Positions 31,459 to 44,609 are shown, counted from the first letter of the stretch. The stretch is DNA of 64,000 bases from Craterostigma plantagineum (GCA_027422505.1 JAPQWV010000017.1:15625501-15689500); one strand, 5' to 3'. Notes: generated from the letters alone by a model not told the origin. Made by a program: numbers and translations.

Positions 31459-34400
31459 TTACCGTGTGAGTGTTTCGCGAAGCCCTAGCTTGAACTCGAA
31501 GGCGCGGAGATTCCTTCGAAGAACCATTCTATCAGCTATAGCGTCAATGAGCTTCGCGAACTTGGATCGGCAGAGGGGATCTTCTTCTGAAAGTATGCGG
31601 CAGATCTTCATTAGTTTGTCTTGGATGATGGTGAGCGTTCCATCCGAGAACTTTGCCACTTCAGAGCAGCGCAGCATCCTCATCTTTCCCTTATAGTTCG
31701 AGTAGACGACCGCCGGATCGTCTCCGTCGATCACATCGCCCTCTCGATAGTCGTCCGCGTTTTTGAAAGATGGGCGAGTCAGATTCACCTTCTTTAGGTT
31801 GTGCTCCACCGCCATCTGCAGATCATGGGTGGCGAAGAATCTGACCTGTCGGAGCATGTGGCGTTTGATAGCCACATATCCCATGGTGACCGGTTCAGCA
31901 CGTATGAGATGTCCAGAACTTCTGAGGACGAGTCTGAACTGCTTCATGGATTCCAGCATGCTGTACAGGTCGCCCAGGCGCAGAAACTTGAAGTCCGCCT
32001 CACTGACTTCACAGTAGCTCTCATCTTGCCTCATTACCGTGAATACTGGGTAATGGACAGGTCCTTTGGATTCTTGGCGAAGGTCAGTGACTTTGCAGAT
32101 GGGGGCCCGACTCATTTCCTGAGCGATGTTTTCCTCATCGAATAGCGTCCTATTTGTGCATTTGTGGCACAGAAGGCTCCATCGATAGAGTTGCTTCTTT
32201 CTCTCGCTCCAACTTTGGATGTTCATCAGCTCATACTCATCGAAGGTGGTGATGATCTGCTCCTTGCGTCGCCAGATCCTCTTCCTGATCTCTTCTTGAA
32301 ACGGTGCGGTGATCTTTTTGTTTTCCCACGGTGCTTCCGGTATATCCACCGTGGGTGCATCCGTTTGAGCAGCAGGGGCCTCAGTTTGCTGCGCTTGGAA
32401 TTGCAGGATGTCCTCAAGCTCGGCCGGTTCAGCGTCGTACTCCTCTCCGTCCTCGTTGTCTGCTGTGTTGATCAGCGTTAGTGAGGCTTCCATTAGCAGA
32501 CGTCGAGCGTTTTCCACCAGCTTCCTGGCTGCTACTGCATCGACGGGTGTGTACAGCCATTCATCGTTGAAGATGTAGGCTTCGATCTCGTTCTGTGCGC
32601 AGTAGACGTCCTCGGGAGCTATGTTGGGGTCGGTGTTGAGAGGAGTGTCGCTGTGTGGTGGCGAGGGCGTTGTTTCGGAGGAGTTTGTGGATTGTGGGGA
32701 TGGTTGTGGTGGAGATTCAGGTGGTTCAGTTGATGAGATGGTTTTGGCGAGGATGATTTGGGTAACGGGTGGTATAGATGTGGTGGTGGCCTATAATGTC
32801 GATGTGACAGTTAGAGGTTTTGTGTTGGTGGGTGGAGACGGTGTGGAGATGGTCTCTAACGCCGATGTGACGATTAGAGTTTCGGAGACGGTGATGGGTA
32901 GTGGTGAGGGTGATTTGGTTAATGACTCGGGGTTAATGGGATGGGATTTTTGGCTAGTGGGGTGTGAGGTTTCTGTTGCGGGTGTCGTTTCAGGTCCAGA
33001 GGAGGAGATCGGCGTCGATTGTATGAGTCCTTGAGATTGTGCGCCTAGCTGCCTATTTATCTCCCCCTCGCGGCGATCTTGATCATCGTCTTGATCGTCG
33101 CGCCTGATCCCGCTAGTCTCGCCTTGAGCGCGGCAAGACAATGGTTGCGTCATTATCTTCTTCATCTGCTGTTCCTCCTCGTCAAGTTCCGTCATTGACT
33201 CGAAGCGAGCTCTGAGGATGTAGAAGAGCTCCTTGGCGGAAATGGAGGAGAGAACAGCTTCTGCGTCCTCATTTTGCTTTGGTGGTGGCGTCTCCCGGGC
33301 CACACCTTTGCCTTTATCGACCGTGGACGCTTCGAGACGCGCGTAGACTTTATCTAAAATTGACGCCTCAAGAGTCTTTGCAAACTCTTGAAGACGTGTC
33401 TCTAGCGCTGTCTCGGTGACGAATTGGGGTAAAGTAACCAGGTTGGAATCACGGAGAAATCCAACTGACACCGACTCGGTGAATATCGTCGATCGGCCGC
33501 CCGTTTGCACAGGTCTGGAAAAGACGGGGTCACTCAGACTTCCCGTTAGCATCGTCGATGAGACAGACTCAATCGAATGATGGCCTAGGCTCACGGTTGT
33601 TGTGATGTTGGCCGTGCTAGGTCTTCCGCTCTCAGTCACAGAGACATCAGCGAGCGTTCTGACAGAGTCACGAAGACTCTGTGGTGCGGTAAGAGGTGTA
33701 TGTGTCCTAGAAATGGGAGAAATTATGTGGAGTGAGGGCACTAGACTCGATGTGCCTGAAGAGGATGCAGTCTGAGGCGAGAGACTGCTTGTTTCAACAT
33801 CGATCACCTCCAAGTGGGATGTCGATGGTATAAGTGGCTCCTCGTGCAATGAAATATCTTCTTGTAGAGAGGAAGATAAGTGGATTGGTGGGGACGTTTG
33901 CGTGGTTGAGCCAGATGCCACGACTTCTACTCGGGAGGTGAACACATCACCTCCTGTACCTAATGGTTCGGCTCGGCTTATTTGTGGCTGAGGAGGTCGA
34001 TCGTGTTTTTGTTTCGATCGACGCTCCGTGGGACGTCTTACGTCATCCTTACGCGCCCGTTTTTTCGGAACGCGGGTGGAAGAGGATGCGGCGTGACTTG
34101 ATGACTCTTTGGTGGCGGTGGTGGGGGTTTGGCTAGTCCCGAGGTTAGGAGCAGGGGGGTTTATCTGCGCCGTAGGGACAGTGGAGAGAGGGTGCGGGGT
34201 TTCATGGAAGGATGCGGTTGAGGCTCGGTATTCTTGGACGTGCGGGTTGGTCTGGTCGGCATAGGCGAGCACGTCGTCCGGAATCACCATTGCGTGTCGA
34301 TCCTTCGCCGGTGTGTTCTTCTTGGCGAACTTCTCGACAGTTGGGATTTGGAAGTGCTCTGCTGCCGGACGGATGCGGATGTTGGTTGAGTGCAGGCGGA

Positions 34401-35181
34401 AGTGCTTGATCAGAGCTGGGAGCCATCGCATGTATGGGACGAAGCGGTTCGGGACTCCCTTGGCGACTTCCCGGTCGCGTCGCTGGATCATTGAGACTAG
34501 GTCCACCCAGATGATGTCGGCGTAGTTGTATTTGCGGTTGTGAGCGATGCCGGTCATGATTGTGAGGATTTGAATGTTTCCGCGGTCCTGACCAGCATGT
34601 TTTCCTGACATACACTTGTTCACCAGCAGGTACAGTGTCCGCCAGGGTTGTGGTAGATTGCGGGTGGTGACTTCACTGAGGACAAGTGGGCCTTTCTTCT
34701 TCTTGGTATCTGGTTGATAGCCCAGTCTGTCTATGTCTTCAATGAGTTGGTCGTGTGTTGGTGGTGGATCGTAGGGTGAGTAGACCGGGAGTTGAAGAAC
34801 ATCTTGGAGTATTTTGGGTGTGAGGACCACCGTTTCTTGATCGATATGGGCGGATAATGTCTTGGCAAGGCGCATTGGTCCAGCTATCTGCAGCGTATGC
34901 CAGAATTGTTGAAGGTACACCTGTGCTTCTGGTTCGCCATGAGTGAGGGCGTGGCGAAGTGGGTGCTCTTTGAGAATTTCTATGATAACGGGGGCATCGC
35001 ACCGAAAACTGTTCAAGTCCACCATATAGTTGTTGGGAATCAGGGCCGCCCATTGACTTAGTGGGAAGATCTCTTCGGGTGGTGGGACATAAGTGCGCGT
35101 GTGGAGTTCGATGCGAGCAACCTCTCTTTGAATGGCAGCCGCCTCAAGTGCTTCAAGTGTATTTTGATCCTTGTCAGTCAT
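31459..35181 (-). CDS. Element E third ORF, split by one in-frame UAG
   Basis: ATG at 35181 opens 796 codons to a TAG at 32791-32793; the same frame is then open to 31459, giving about 1240 codons in all. The second half has no ATG near its start (its first start-like codon is GTG at 32517). Residues 1 to about 300 form a conserved domain of plant Copia elements (LRHALTHGEPEAQVYLQQFW, then VLTPKILQDVLQLP, then RTLYLLVNKCMSGK). A Ser/Thr/Pro-rich middle holds a basic cluster KKRARKDDVRRPTERRSK that looks like a nuclear localisation signal. The C-terminal domain of about 350 residues (IYRKE-like RRKEQI, FFATHDLQMAVEHNLKKVN) recurs at 11160-12052. No signal peptide or membrane segment is evident, so it is not env-like by sequence. 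Function unknown. Confidence 0.8.
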
Positions 35182-36801
35182 ATCTGTGCTATACAGTAAT
35201 CGTAATAAGATTAGTACTGACTAAGTCACGAAAATGATAAAAATAGACATAGAATTGCCCAAGATTATATATAAGAAAATTTTCACATTTTGCGTAAATT
35301 TAGCAAGTATGGAAAATTTTCGCAAGTTAAGAAATCTCGCACGTTGTCAAAATTTTCGTAGGTAATGAGGAGAAATTCGCAACTTATCTTTGTTTCAAGG
35401 AATTTTCTCATGTTTCAAGGAATTCGCACTTAGCATATAATGAAAGTTTCGCACGTTGATGTGTTTTCTCATTCAGAGTGAATTTTCGCACGCATCTAGC
35501 TGTAATGAAATTTTCGCACTCAGCCTATAATGAATTTTCGCACTTAGCATATAATGAAAATTTCGCACGTTGATGTGTTTTCTCATTCAGAGTGAATTTT
35601 CGCATGCATCTAGCTGTAATGAAATTTTCGCACTCAGCATATAATGAATTTTCGCACTTAAGGAAAACTTCGCAGGTTATGGAAGTTTCGCGGATTGAAA
35701 AAATTTGTTCACTGTAGATGCGAGAAAAGTGAAAATGCGAAAATCTGGATTATGAAGTGAAGTATATGAAATTTTCGTGGGAGTTCACTTGCTGTAGCAG
35801 CGAAATTTTAACATATGTAAATTCTCGTATGTAACTTCCTCAGATAAAATTTCGCGAGACCTCACTCACTGTAGTCCAAGAATTTTCTCGGGTAAAATAA
35901 AAGTTTCGCGGGGCCTATCTAACTGTAGCAGCGAATTTTAACAATTAAAGCAATTTTTCTGAAAATTTTTCGCGGTGAAGAACACAGTTGAAAAAGTGCG
36001 AGACAGTGCAATCAATTTTTTTTTGCCTTAGACCTACTCAAATCTTAACCAAAATGCAATAATTTGGACTCAATCGACTCGTAATAGGATGGGAAATACA
36101 TATTTGTTGGATTTAAACATTAAAAGCCTAATATTCGTTCGATTCAGAACCGAGAAAGTTTTAACCCTAACCAAGCAGGTTTAATCAAAACGGGCAAAAC
36201 AGGGTAAATCGAACAGAAATTGGGTTATTTAAGTTGTATTCATACCGAAAAGCTGATTTGCGATGGTGGAGTTAGCAGGAAACGAAGTTTGAATGCAGAT
36301 TTTGACGATGACGAAGATGCGGGGAGTTGCGAATTTTTTGAAAGAGGGGTTGCGAATTTTTGAATTTTCTCGGGATTTTTAGGAAAGTGAAAAACGTTAA
36401 GGGTTTTGGGGTTTTACGATTGTAGACACTGTACATGCGAAATTTTTGAGTAAATGGGCCGAAATTTCGCGGGCTTGGTTAAAAATTCAGCGTAGCTGAA
36501 TTTCGCGGACTTGGACCCAATTTTGACTTATTTTGGATTGAAATTTGAAATTCACCCCAAATGTTTTGATCGGTCCGATTTTGACTCCCCCTTAATCGTA
36601 AAACTTCCCGTTCTAAATAATGAAATATCAGACGCTCCCCCTTAATCGAAAAACTCCCGTTTTAAATAATGAAATATCAGACGCTCCCCCTTAATCTAAA
36701 AACTCCCCCTCAACAGACATAATCCAGAAGACACATAGACAATGAAGTGAAGTGAAAATGAAATATGTACATTTCATCAAAGTTCATGTAGGGTCGATTG
36801 A
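35182..36801 (-). other. Non-coding spacer between pol and ORF3 of element E
   Basis: No frame is coding. It is filled with words such as ATTTTCGCAC, TTTCGCGG and ATTTTCTC, densest at 35290-35700. Short copies of TAATGAAATATCAGACGCTC and CTCCCCCTTAATC repeat at 36585-36710. It could carry the promoter or leader of ORF3 expression. Confidence 0.7.
35427..35654. repeat. 114-bp tandem duplication of TCGCAC-word block
   Basis: Units 35427-35540 and 35541-35654 match with about four differences. Each contains four TTCGCA-type words and two CTCATTCAGAG/ATCTAGCTG links. Confidence 0.85.
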
Positions 36802-39800
36802 TCACAACTGAATATTCAACATACCCAACATAGTCACTAGGTGTTGGAATCGTTTGACATCCAACGGTTTTGTGAAAATGTCGGCCAGTTGATCTTCAGT
36901 TGTGATGTAGTGCAACTCAATCGTGCCTTGCTCGACATGTTCTTTGATGAAGTGATGACGAATATCTATGTGTTTTGTTCTTGAGTGATGTACAGGATTG
37001 CTCGTCATCGCGATGGCACTTTTTGAGTCACAATAGATGGGAATTTTATCAATATGTAAATTAAAATCTCGTAGTTGGGTTCTCATCCACAAAAGCTGTG
37101 AGCAGCAACTAGCGGCGGCGACATATTCTGCCTCCGTCGACGAAGTTGAGACACAGTTTTGTTTTCGAGACGACCAACTTACGAGTTTACCGCCCAAGAA
37201 GTGTGCAGCTCCAGAGGTGCTTTTTCGGTCCATCTTGCATCCTGCATAATCCGAGTCGGAGAATCCAACCAATTTGAAGTCCGATAGAGTGGGGTACCAC
37301 AAACCCAGATTGGATGTTCCCTTGAGATAGCGGAGAATCCTTTTGACAGCAGTGAGATGGGATTCCTTTGGTGTGGCCTGAAAACGAGCGCAGATTCCTG
37401 TCGAGAGGACGATATCCGGTCGACTAGCAGTAAGGTACAGAAGAGATCCTATTATCCCTCGATAAACGGTTTGGTCAACGGGAACACCAGATGGGTCCGC
37501 GTCGGGTCGGCCAGAGGGTGACATAGGTGTAGCAGCAGTCTTAGCATCCTTCATTCCATACTTCTCGAGGATGTCATGGATGTATTTGGACTGATTGATG
37601 AAGATTCCGTTGGGGAGTTGCTTTACTTGAAGACCAAGAAAGAAATTCAGTTCACCCATCATACTCATTTCGAATTTCTCTTTCATCAATTCTGCGAACT
37701 CTTCGCACAGTTGAGGTTTAGTCGATCCAAAAATGATGTCATCGACATAAATCTGTACAATCATGATGTCCGGGTCACTCCGCTTTGTGAAGAGAGTTGT
37801 ATCCAGAGATCCTTTCTTGAATCCAGACTGAACAAGGAAATCTGAAAGGACGTCATACCAAGCTCGGGGAGCCTGTTTTAGTCCATAGAGGGCCTTGTAG
37901 AGTCGATAAACGTGATGAGGAAACTCTTCGCTCAAGAACCCTTCAGGTTGATCAACGTACACTTCTTCTTTGAGAAATCCATTCAGAAATGCAGTCTTTA
38001 CGTCCATTTGGTAGACTTTGAAGTTCTTGTGAGCAGCAAAGGCAAGGAACATTCGTATGGCTTCGATCCTGGCAACTGGGGCGAAAGTTTCATCGTAGTC
38101 GATCCCTTCTTGTTGGTTGTACCCCTTAGCCACTAGTCTTGCTTTATTGCGAATAACAACACCATCTTCATCCTTTTTGTTCTTAAAGATCCATTTTGTG
38201 CCGATAATGGATCTATTGTGAGGTCGTGGTACGAGTTCCCAAACTTGTAAGCGTTCAAACTGATTTATTTCCTCCTGCATTGCAATCAGCCAATCAGGAT
38301 CGTTGAGAGCTTCTGCTACTCGTGATGGTTCGACTTGACTGAGATAGCAAGCAAACAAACTTTCATTCATCGTAGCCGAACGTGTCGAAACACCGGATGT
38401 GGGATCCCCAATAATCTGATTGGTAGGGTGAGAGCGAGCCCAAAGTGGTACGTTGGTTTGTGAGGAGCTGGCCGCATTTGTGTCTATTTGAAACTCATTA
38501 GGTTGGGGCCCGGTGTCCGAAGAAGAGATCTCAATTGTATTAAATTGAGAGGGTTCTGCGTCAGAGTCAGCAATATTCCCAGGGTTGGGTAGTATGTCGT
38601 CTTCGTTGAGATTGAGTGCATTCAAGTTTGGAGGGATGACGTTATTGACGGTAGCTGGTGGTGTAGGTGGAGTGGGTGCAGCAGTAGGTTGAGTGGTGGC
38701 GACGGGAGTCCTAGGAACTGGGTAGAAGTACTCGAAGAGCAGATCAAGATCTAGTTCACCACAATTGCCCTCAGATGAGGAAGTTCCCGCCGTTGAAGGT
38801 TGACCTTTTGTCAACGTCTGTAGAAGACCTGGTTCTGGACTGATATGGCCAGAAGCTGTGAGATCGCCTTCGCTTTCGTCAAAAGTGACATTCGTGCTTT
38901 CTATTACTGACCGTTTCTCCTTCAGATAGACTCTGTATGCCTTTGAGTTTAGTGAGTATCCAACAAAGATGCCTTCAAGAGCTTTTGGATCAAGCTTCCC
39001 AAGATGTTGACGATCATTGGCCACAAAACATCGGCAACCGAAGGCCCTTAGATAAGATATATCGGGGATACGACGGTTATTCAGCATCTCGTATGGGGTG
39101 CGGTTGAATCTCTTGTGGATGGAAGCCCGGTTCTGTGTGTAGCAAGCCGTTTGAATAGCTTCGCCCCAAAGAGAATGAGGAAGTCTGGATTGTATGAGAA
39201 GAGTCCTAGCTGCTTCAACTAGTGTCCTGTTCTTGCGCTCAACAACACCATTCTGTTCCGGTGTCTTCACAGCTGAGAACTGTTGAGTGATGCCCTGAGT
39301 GGCATAGAAATCACTGAGCTTTTTGTTCTTAAACTCAGTTCCGTTGTCAGTTCTGATAATCCGAACCTTCTGTCGATGAAGAGTTTGGGACGTAACAACA
39401 AACTCAATGATTATATCAGGAACTTCATCCTTTGTGCGAATGAGTTTCGTCCACGTGTAGTGTGAAAAATCGTCGACTATCACCAGAATATACCGTCTTC
39501 CTCCGAGTGTGGCCGTAGGCATTGGGCCACATAGATCCATATGTAAGAGCTCGAGGATGAGCTTAGAGGACGGTGTTTCCTTAGAGACATGAGACGATCG
39601 CTTCATCTTTCCCAATTCACAGGCAGAGCAGAGCTGTTCCTTATGATATGTCAGTTGGGGTAGACCGTTGACGAGTTTATTCTGACGCAGTTTGTTGATG
39701 GTCTTGAAATTGAGATGTGAAAGACGTCGGTGCCATAAATCATTCAACTTGGGTGCGGCTCGAGAGAGAAGGCATATTGGTCGAGAGGTCGTAAGGTTGA

Positions 39801-40170
39801 GTACATAGAGGTGGGACGTGCGCGTTCCAGAAAGAAGAGATTGTCCTGAGGCATCTATAATGCTGCAGATGTCAGATTCGAAGAGAACCTTGTATCCTTT
39901 GTCGCAGAATCGACCAATGCTGAAGAGATTGTAGCTCAAACCCTCGACATAGGAGATGCCCTTGATTGTCAGTTTATCGTGCACGAGATCGCCAGTTCCT
40001 AGAATCGGCGCCATTTGACTGTTTCCGAAGGAGACCCTTCCGAGATAGCGCTCGGTGAAGTTGCTCAATAGCTCCTTATTCCCTGTCATGTGTGTGGAGC
40101 AACCTGAGTCTAGATACCACACATGACAGACCTGCAAACATTTAGCAAACGTTGGGTCCCCGTTTACAAA
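36802..40170 (-). CDS. Element E pol: protease, integrase, RT, RNase H
   Basis: About 1111 codons without interruption from the protease. Protease DSGCSTHM is at residues 10-17; pre-integrase LWHRRLSH with HHCC residues H136, H141, C170, C173; integrase D201, D264 and E300 (D,D-35-E); RT with [13 protein letters not shown] and YVDD at 796-799; RNase H with [14 protein letters not shown] and CDSKSA, ending LADIFTKPL. All catalytic residues are present, so the enzyme set appears intact. Its frame is +1 relative to gag and is open from about 40188. There is no ATG ahead of the protease, so expression needs a frameshift or the element has lost one base at the junction. Confidence 0.95.
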   Translation of the reverse strand, partial: FVNGDPTFAKCLQVCHVWYLDSGCSTHMTGNKELLSNFTERYLGRVSFGNSQMAPILGTGDLVHDKLTIKGISYVEGLSYNLFSIGRFCDKGYKVLFESDICSIIDASGQSLLSGTRTSHLYVLNLTTSRPICLLSRAAPKLNDLWHRRLSHLNFKTINKLRQNKLVNGLPQLTYHKEQLCSACELGKMKRSSHVSKETPSSKLILELLHMDLCGPMPTATLGGRRYILVIVDDFSHYTWTKLIRTKDEVPDIIIEFVVTSQTLHRQKVRIIRTDNGTEFKNKKLSDFYATQGITQQFSAVKTPEQNGVVERKNRTLVEAARTLLIQSRLPHSLWGEAIQTACYTQNRASIHKRFNRTPYEMLNNRRIPDISYLRAFGCRCFVANDRQHLGKLDPKALEGIFVGYSLNSKAYRVYLKEKRSVIESTNVTFDESEGDLTASGHISPEPGLLQTLTKGQPSTAGTSSSEGNCGELDLDLLFEYFYPVPRTPVATTQPTAAPTPPTPPATVNNVIPPNLNALNLNEDDILPNPGNIADSDAEPSQFNTIEISSSDTGPQPNEFQIDTNAASSSQTNVPLWARSHPTNQIIGDPTSGVSTRSATMNESLFACYLSQVEPSRVAEALNDPDWLIAMQEEINQFERLQVWELVPRPHNRSIIGTKWIFKNKKDEDGVVIRNKARLVAKGYNQQEGIDYDETFAPVARIEAIRMFLAFAAHKNFKVYQMDVKTAFLNGFLKEEVYVDQPEGFLSEEFPHHVYRLYKALYGLKQAPRAWYDVLSDFLVQSGFKKGSLDTTLFTKRSDPDIMIVQIYVDDIIFGSTKPQLCEEFAELMKEKFEMSMMGELNFFLGLQVKQLPNGIFINQSKYIHDILEKYGMKDAKTAATPMSPSGRPDADPSGVPVDQTVYRGIIGSLLYLTASRPDIVLSTGICARFQATPKESHLTAVKRILRYLKGTSNLGLWYPTLSDFKLVGFSDSDYAGCKMDRKSTSGAAHFLGGKLVSWSSRKQNCVSTSSTEAEYVAAASCCSQLLWMRTQLRDFNLHIDKIPIYCDSKSAIAMTSNPVHHSRTKHIDIRHHFIKEHVEQGTIELHYITTEDQLADIFTKPLDVKRFQHLVTMLGMLNIQL

Positions 40171-43081
40171 CGGGACATTCTTGTGATATATGTAAAGTTT
40201 TTATGCGCTTTAAGGGAAATGTGTTTTGTAAATCAGATTGTGTTGTTTCTAATTTAGCTTTCCCTTTGTCGTTTGTTTGATTAGGCGGGATTATGGTTTT
40301 TCTAACCCATATTTTCCTAATATGTGCTTGCATGTGTGGTGCCTTATACATGAAATGGCGTGTGGAATGTGGTTTTCGTTTTTGTGCGTCGGTTTTGGTC
40401 GCCTTTGGCTTGCGAGTAGTAGGTGAGCTTGCGTTTGACGACGAGAGGCGTTTTCGCTTGACCTTAGGTTTAGGCGAGATGGGAGAATTCAAAGACGTCG
40501 TAGATGAAGTTCGCTTGCGTGGTCGGAGTGTTGCGTGTTCATGTGTTTCATATTCGTGGAAGCGTGGGAGGACAAATTCATTGCAGCAGCACATAGACAT
40601 AAGCTTGGTAAAAGAAAGATGAGTTTTGGTACCATAATTGTCTACGACCTTAGGACATTGGGATTCAGTACATAGAGAGGTAGAATGAATATAGGATGGG
40701 CTTTTCTTCTTGTCATTGAACAGCGGATTCTCCTTTATTTGGTACGAACTCCCTTCCAGAGACGTCGAGCTCACATTCCCTGTATCCATAAGAATACTAG
40801 AGTTAGTGTTAGAACATGTGTCGGCTTCAGGAGTCATCTTCGCCGTCCTCTTACATTTACATGTTTGAGAGTCGGGTACTTGACTTGACGTAGAAGGTTT
40901 GTTCGTATTATGAGATTGTTCTAGGGTAAAGATTTTGTAAATTAGATCTTCTCGCTCTTTTGCAAAGGCTTTTCGCTCTACTTCTATGGTTCGTTCTAGT
41001 TCTGCTATGACTAGAAGTTTCTCTGGGACATAGATGCGAGAAAGTGCTTCTCGGAGAGCGATTTCCTGTTCTTCGGTTGGGAATTGAGATTTGATGTCTT
41101 CAGAGAGTGAGGGCTTTCTAGTCTTATCACTAGCATTCAGTTCTGTGTAGTCGTATGCGATTTCTGCCCAAAGTATGTTCTGTTTCCTCTTTTCTTCTGA
41201 CAGCACAGTAGAGGAGGATCTTACAAATGGCATGAGTTGTGAGGGAGTCCCTTTCCTCGTTTTTAGGAATGCTGTACTGTACATGTTATACCTTTTGACA
41301 ATTAGCGGCGTTGGATAGCAGTTGCTGGCCAGTCCGATTCCCATCCGGGCGTCGTAGAATTCGGTTTCAACTGGTTGGTTTAATAGACATAAGATGTTTG
41401 CTGCCTTTTTCCTAAGGTGAAGTTGCTCCTCAAGTTCTTTCACCTTGCGGTATAGTCTAATTCTTTCCTTCGTAAGGAGTTCATATTGGGCGGCCGTCAG
41501 GAGGCGAGAAGTTTCACATGAACTAATGGCTAGTGTAGATTCCTTAACCTTAGTCTCACTTTGTTTGTTCTTACTTTGCAGACGTTTGACTAACGCTTCA
41601 GAGGCCATTAGACGTTCGTTTGCGCAAGCAAGTTCTTCTACTTTTAGACTAAGTAAGGCATAGTTGTTTTCAAATTTTAGTCTAAGTTCATCATAATCTC
41701 TAGCGTCTACGGTGGGTTTCTTAATGGTGTGTCGGTGATTAAACACATCATCGAGTTGCGAGATTCGTACCTCAGACTCAGCGTTGGTAGGAGTCTTAGC
41801 TGTGTTTTCACCGGTGTGACCCATCTCCTCGTCCTCGTCATGTTCGACCAGCCTTGCCATGCAGCAATCTTCATCCTTAGGCTCCTCGTCTTCTGAAGTG
41901 TCATTCACCCATTCAGCTTCTTCGGTGAGTAGGGCTTTCCCACTTTCCATCTTGCGGGTCATTCTGGCCTTTCGGTCGTAGTACCCGGAGTCCTTCACGC
42001 GTGGGGCGTGGCATTCTTTGGCAAAGTGGCCTGTCTTTCCACACCGAAAGCACTTCACAGACTTTTGAGGTGCGGAGTCCTCTGCTTTCTTTGTCGGCTT
42101 AGTTTCCTCTGTGGGAGTGGTTTTTGTGGTGCCGCTATAGGTTCTTTGGCGATTGGAGGAGGATGAGGATTTTTTTCCGATCCTTTTTGAGACCAACTTA
42201 GTGAGCATTGCCAGTTGCTTGCGTATATCACGAACATCTTCATCTGATTCTGTATCGGCTTCGGATCCTGAAGAGGTGTCAGATACAACAGCTGGTAGCT
42301 TCCCTTTGTTCTGTTTGATCTTAGTGGTGGAAGATCGTTCATTGGTTTTGTTCGAGAGGAGTGCCAGTGGGTCGACTCGAGTGTTGGTGGACTGAGGTTG
42401 CACGTAAGGAGCATAGGCAGACAAACTGTCATAGAGAGCATGGATGGAAGTGTTGGAGAGGTCCTTACTCTGAATCATCATCACGATTGCATTGCCCCAA
42501 TGTGGTTTGAGGCTACCAAGGAAGCGATTGTTGATATCGAATTTGTCCCTCGAGATCCTGGCTTTCTTGAGTTCATTGATGATCTTCAAGTATCGGAGGT
42601 ATGTGTCACGCAGTTCCTCTCCTTCATAGGCCTGGAAGAGTTCATACTGCGAGAGACATGCTGATTTCCTCGCCTGTGCACTTTCAGTTGTGCCTGCCAT
42701 AATTTCTGCAAGTTCATCCCATATCTCCTTAGCAGTTGTGCAGCACTCAACGTGACCGTAGACCTCGTTTCCAAAAGCCTGGAAGAGGTATCCTTTGGCA
42801 GTCTCGTCGGCCTGTGCACGAGCCAGTTCATCCTCATTGATGGGACCTCTTGGAGTGCGGCGTTCATCCATGGGAGGGTCTGCGTTTGGCTGTGCAGGGA
42901 TGGTTGTCCAGAACTGTGCTGGGCCGTTGAAGATGGAGTCCAGAAGGTATTGAGAGAGTGGTGCGCCTTTGTTCCTGATGAACGTGAGGAACCGGTTTGT
43001 CCATATGCTGTAGTCGCCTTGTCGCAGCATCGGAGGCCTGGTGTCGGAGCCCACTATGGAGATGTCATTCGTGGTAGACAT
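40142..43081 (-). CDS. Element E gag (979 codons, extended)
   Basis: Begins [11 protein letters not shown]. Residues 1-240 resemble the plant Copia gag domain (NYxIW-like DYSIWTNRF, then [14 protein letters not shown]). The zinc knuckle [14 protein letters not shown] is at 344-357. A long tail follows: an acidic segment ([13 protein letters not shown]), a predicted coiled coil at about 462-560, then basic Ser/Lys-rich sequence ending in a CPVC pair. Most gags stop soon after the knuckle; tails of this kind occur in Sirevirus-like elements. The stop TAA at 40142 overlaps the upstream open part of the pol frame. It forms the capsid and binds element RNA. Confidence 0.92.
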   Translation of the reverse strand: MSTTNDISIVGSDTRPPMLRQGDYSIWTNRFLTFIRNKGAPLSQYLLDSIFNGPAQFWTTIPAQPNADPPMDERRTPRGPINEDELARAQADETAKGYLFQAFGNEVYGHVECCTTAKEIWDELAEIMAGTTESAQARKSACLSQYELFQAYEGEELRDTYLRYLKIINELKKARISRDKFDINNRFLGSLKPHWGNAIVMMIQSKDLSNTSIHALYDSLSAYAPYVQPQSTNTRVDPLALLSNKTNERSSTTKIKQNKGKLPAVVSDTSSGSEADTESDEDVRDIRKQLAMLTKLVSKRIGKKSSSSSNRQRTYSGTTKTTPTEETKPTKKAEDSAPQKSVKCFRCGKTGHFAKECHAPRVKDSGYYDRKARMTRKMESGKALLTEEAEWVNDTSEDEEPKDEDCCMARLVEHDEDEEMGHTGENTAKTPTNAESEVRISQLDDVFNHRHTIKKPTVDARDYDELRLKFENNYALLSLKVEELACANERLMASEALVKRLQSKNKQSETKVKESTLAISSCETSRLLTAAQYELLTKERIRLYRKVKELEEQLHLRKKAANILCLLNQPVETEFYDARMGIGLASNCYPTPLIVKRYNMYSTAFLKTRKGTPSQLMPFVRSSSTVLSEEKRKQNILWAEIAYDYTELNASDKTRKPSLSEDIKSQFPTEEQEIALREALSRIYVPEKLLVIAELERTIEVERKAFAKEREDLIYKIFTLEQSHNTNKPSTSSQVPDSQTCKCKRTAKMTPEADTCSNTNSSILMDTGNVSSTSLEGSSYQIKENPLFNDKKKSPSYIHSTSLCTESQCPKVVDNYGTKTHLSFTKLMSMCCCNEFVLPRFHEYETHEHATLRPRKRTSSTTSLNSPISPKPKVKRKRLSSSNASSPTTRKPKATKTDAQKRKPHSTRHFMYKAPHMQAHIRKIWVRKTIIPPNQTNDKGKAKLETTQSDLQNTFPLKRIKTLHISQECPVCKRGPNVC

Positions 43082-44595
43082 GGTTGGTGCAGTCGAATCG
43101 TCCGTGGTATTGATCTTGCGTAGATAAGAAAGTTAGTAACGAACGATATGAGAAATACGAGTTTGATGAGTAGAGTTTTGAGAATAAAATTGTTTAAAGA
43201 ATTTCTTAGAACTAAGTGAGCATGTGTGATGGTCGATAATGTATGAAGGAGAAATATATCTTGAAATTTGGAGTAGTTCTAGAAATTTAAATTGAGACTT
43301 GGGGAGCAAAAACAAATTTTATCTCAAAAGTGGTCTAGGGAGATAGTTCTAAAGTGTGAGGATCAAATCTTAAAAAGTTTGAAAAAAAAAATTTAACCCA
43401 AGAAGATTTTAACACTAGAAAGACTTAACACGAAAGAGGAAAAAAAAATTCGCAGCTCAAGGAGACGTGATTAGTGAAATGTTATCCGAGAAATCACAGG
43501 TGAAAATTTTCTCGGATTTAAAAGTTTCGCGTGTGGGAATGATTCTAAGTTGAGAGTTTTAAATTCTTCACAAGAAAATTTCGCAAGTTAAATAGAATCG
43601 CATCGAGTGGTGAAGTGTGATTTTTAGGAAATTTTCTCGGATTTGGAAGAGACGTGGTTTTGAAAGACTTTCTCAGATGAGATAAACTTTCTCGGCTTCG
43701 AAAAACTTTCTCGGATGTGAAGATTTTCAACAAGTTCGCGGCTGAAAAAAAAAATTCGCGGCTTAGGAAGATTCTTGGAATTGACTTTCTCGTGTATAAA
43801 GTTTCTCGGATTTTAAAGAATACGAACTTGAGAAAAATTGGGTCTTAGAGAAATTTTTTCGCGGTTTTTGGAAATTCTCGGATTTTAAAGAGTACGAAGT
43901 TGAGAAAAATTGGGCCTTAGAAAAATTTTCGCGGTTTCAAACTTTCTCGGATTTTGAGTATAGGTTGTTGCGAGAAACTGCAGTGAAAGCGAAATTTTCG
44001 CGGTGTAAAAATTCTCGGATTGTGAGCATAGACCGTTGCGAAAAAAAATTCAGTGAAAGAGACGTTTCGCGGTTTAACAATTCTCGGATTCAACTTCGCA
44101 GAGATGAAACTTTCGCGGATTTGAACGATTCAGCAAAATTTCGCGGTCAAGAACATCAAGTACTGTTCCATTGCTTTGTCGCGACATTTTCCAGAAAAAC
44201 CGTCTGTTTTCACCCAAGTCTCAACCAAAATCGCTCAAACTTGATCCTAAACTTCAGAAATTCTTCCCTAAACACATGATCGACCGATTTGTGAACTAAA
44301 AACAACAAAAAATGGGTCAAATCGACCGAAAACAGAGAGTGGCCGAGATGTCCTTTTTCTGAAAAGTTTTTGCTTCAATCTCGCTCAAAACTCGTTAAAA
44401 CTGATCCAAAAGTGTTCTAAAAACATTTTAGGCGTAGACTCGATCTGGGGAAAGGTTTTAAACATAAAAGCGAAGCATCAAAACCCCAAAACAAGCTCAA
44501 AATGCCCGAAAACAATTTTTTGCTCAAAAACACCTTTGATCTTGCTTGGAATCGAGCGAAACTGGATTCAAATCAATGCAGATCGATCCACGTTT
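43082..44595 (-). other. Leader of element E (between primer site and gag)
   Basis: About 1.5 kb, unusually long, without coding similarity. It is rich in paired words TTTCGCGG and TTCTCGGATTT (about 43440-44150), the same style as the spacer after pol. The packaging signal would be expected here. Confidence 0.7.
43440..44150 (-). repeat. Array of TTTCGCGG / TTCTCGGATTT words (element E leader)
   Basis: About thirty words alternate between TTTCGCGG-type and TTCTCGGATT-type. Two blocks with GAGAAAAATTGGG(T/C)CTTAGA lie near 43832 and 43910 and indicate local duplication. Confidence 0.75.
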
Positions 44596-44607
44596 GCTCT
44601 GATACCA
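44596..44607 (-). promoter_or_regulatory. Primer binding site, initiator tRNA-Met (element E)
   Basis: Minus strand TGGTATCAGAGC, two bases from the 5' LTR. Confidence 0.96.
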
Positions 44608-44609
44608 CT

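Noticed and set aside
32621..33034. Plus-strand Val/Gly-rich frame
   Set aside because: It is antisense to the Thr/Pro-rich middle of E ORF3; the composition explains the open frame.
31459..35181. Envelope protein for the third ORF of element E
   Set aside because: No signal peptide, membrane segment or glycoprotein-like cysteine pattern is visible; its position after pol alone does not support it.
40293..40622. Plus-strand frame with a hydrophobic start, possible small membrane protein
   Set aside because: It is antisense to the intact gag of element E and has no independent support.
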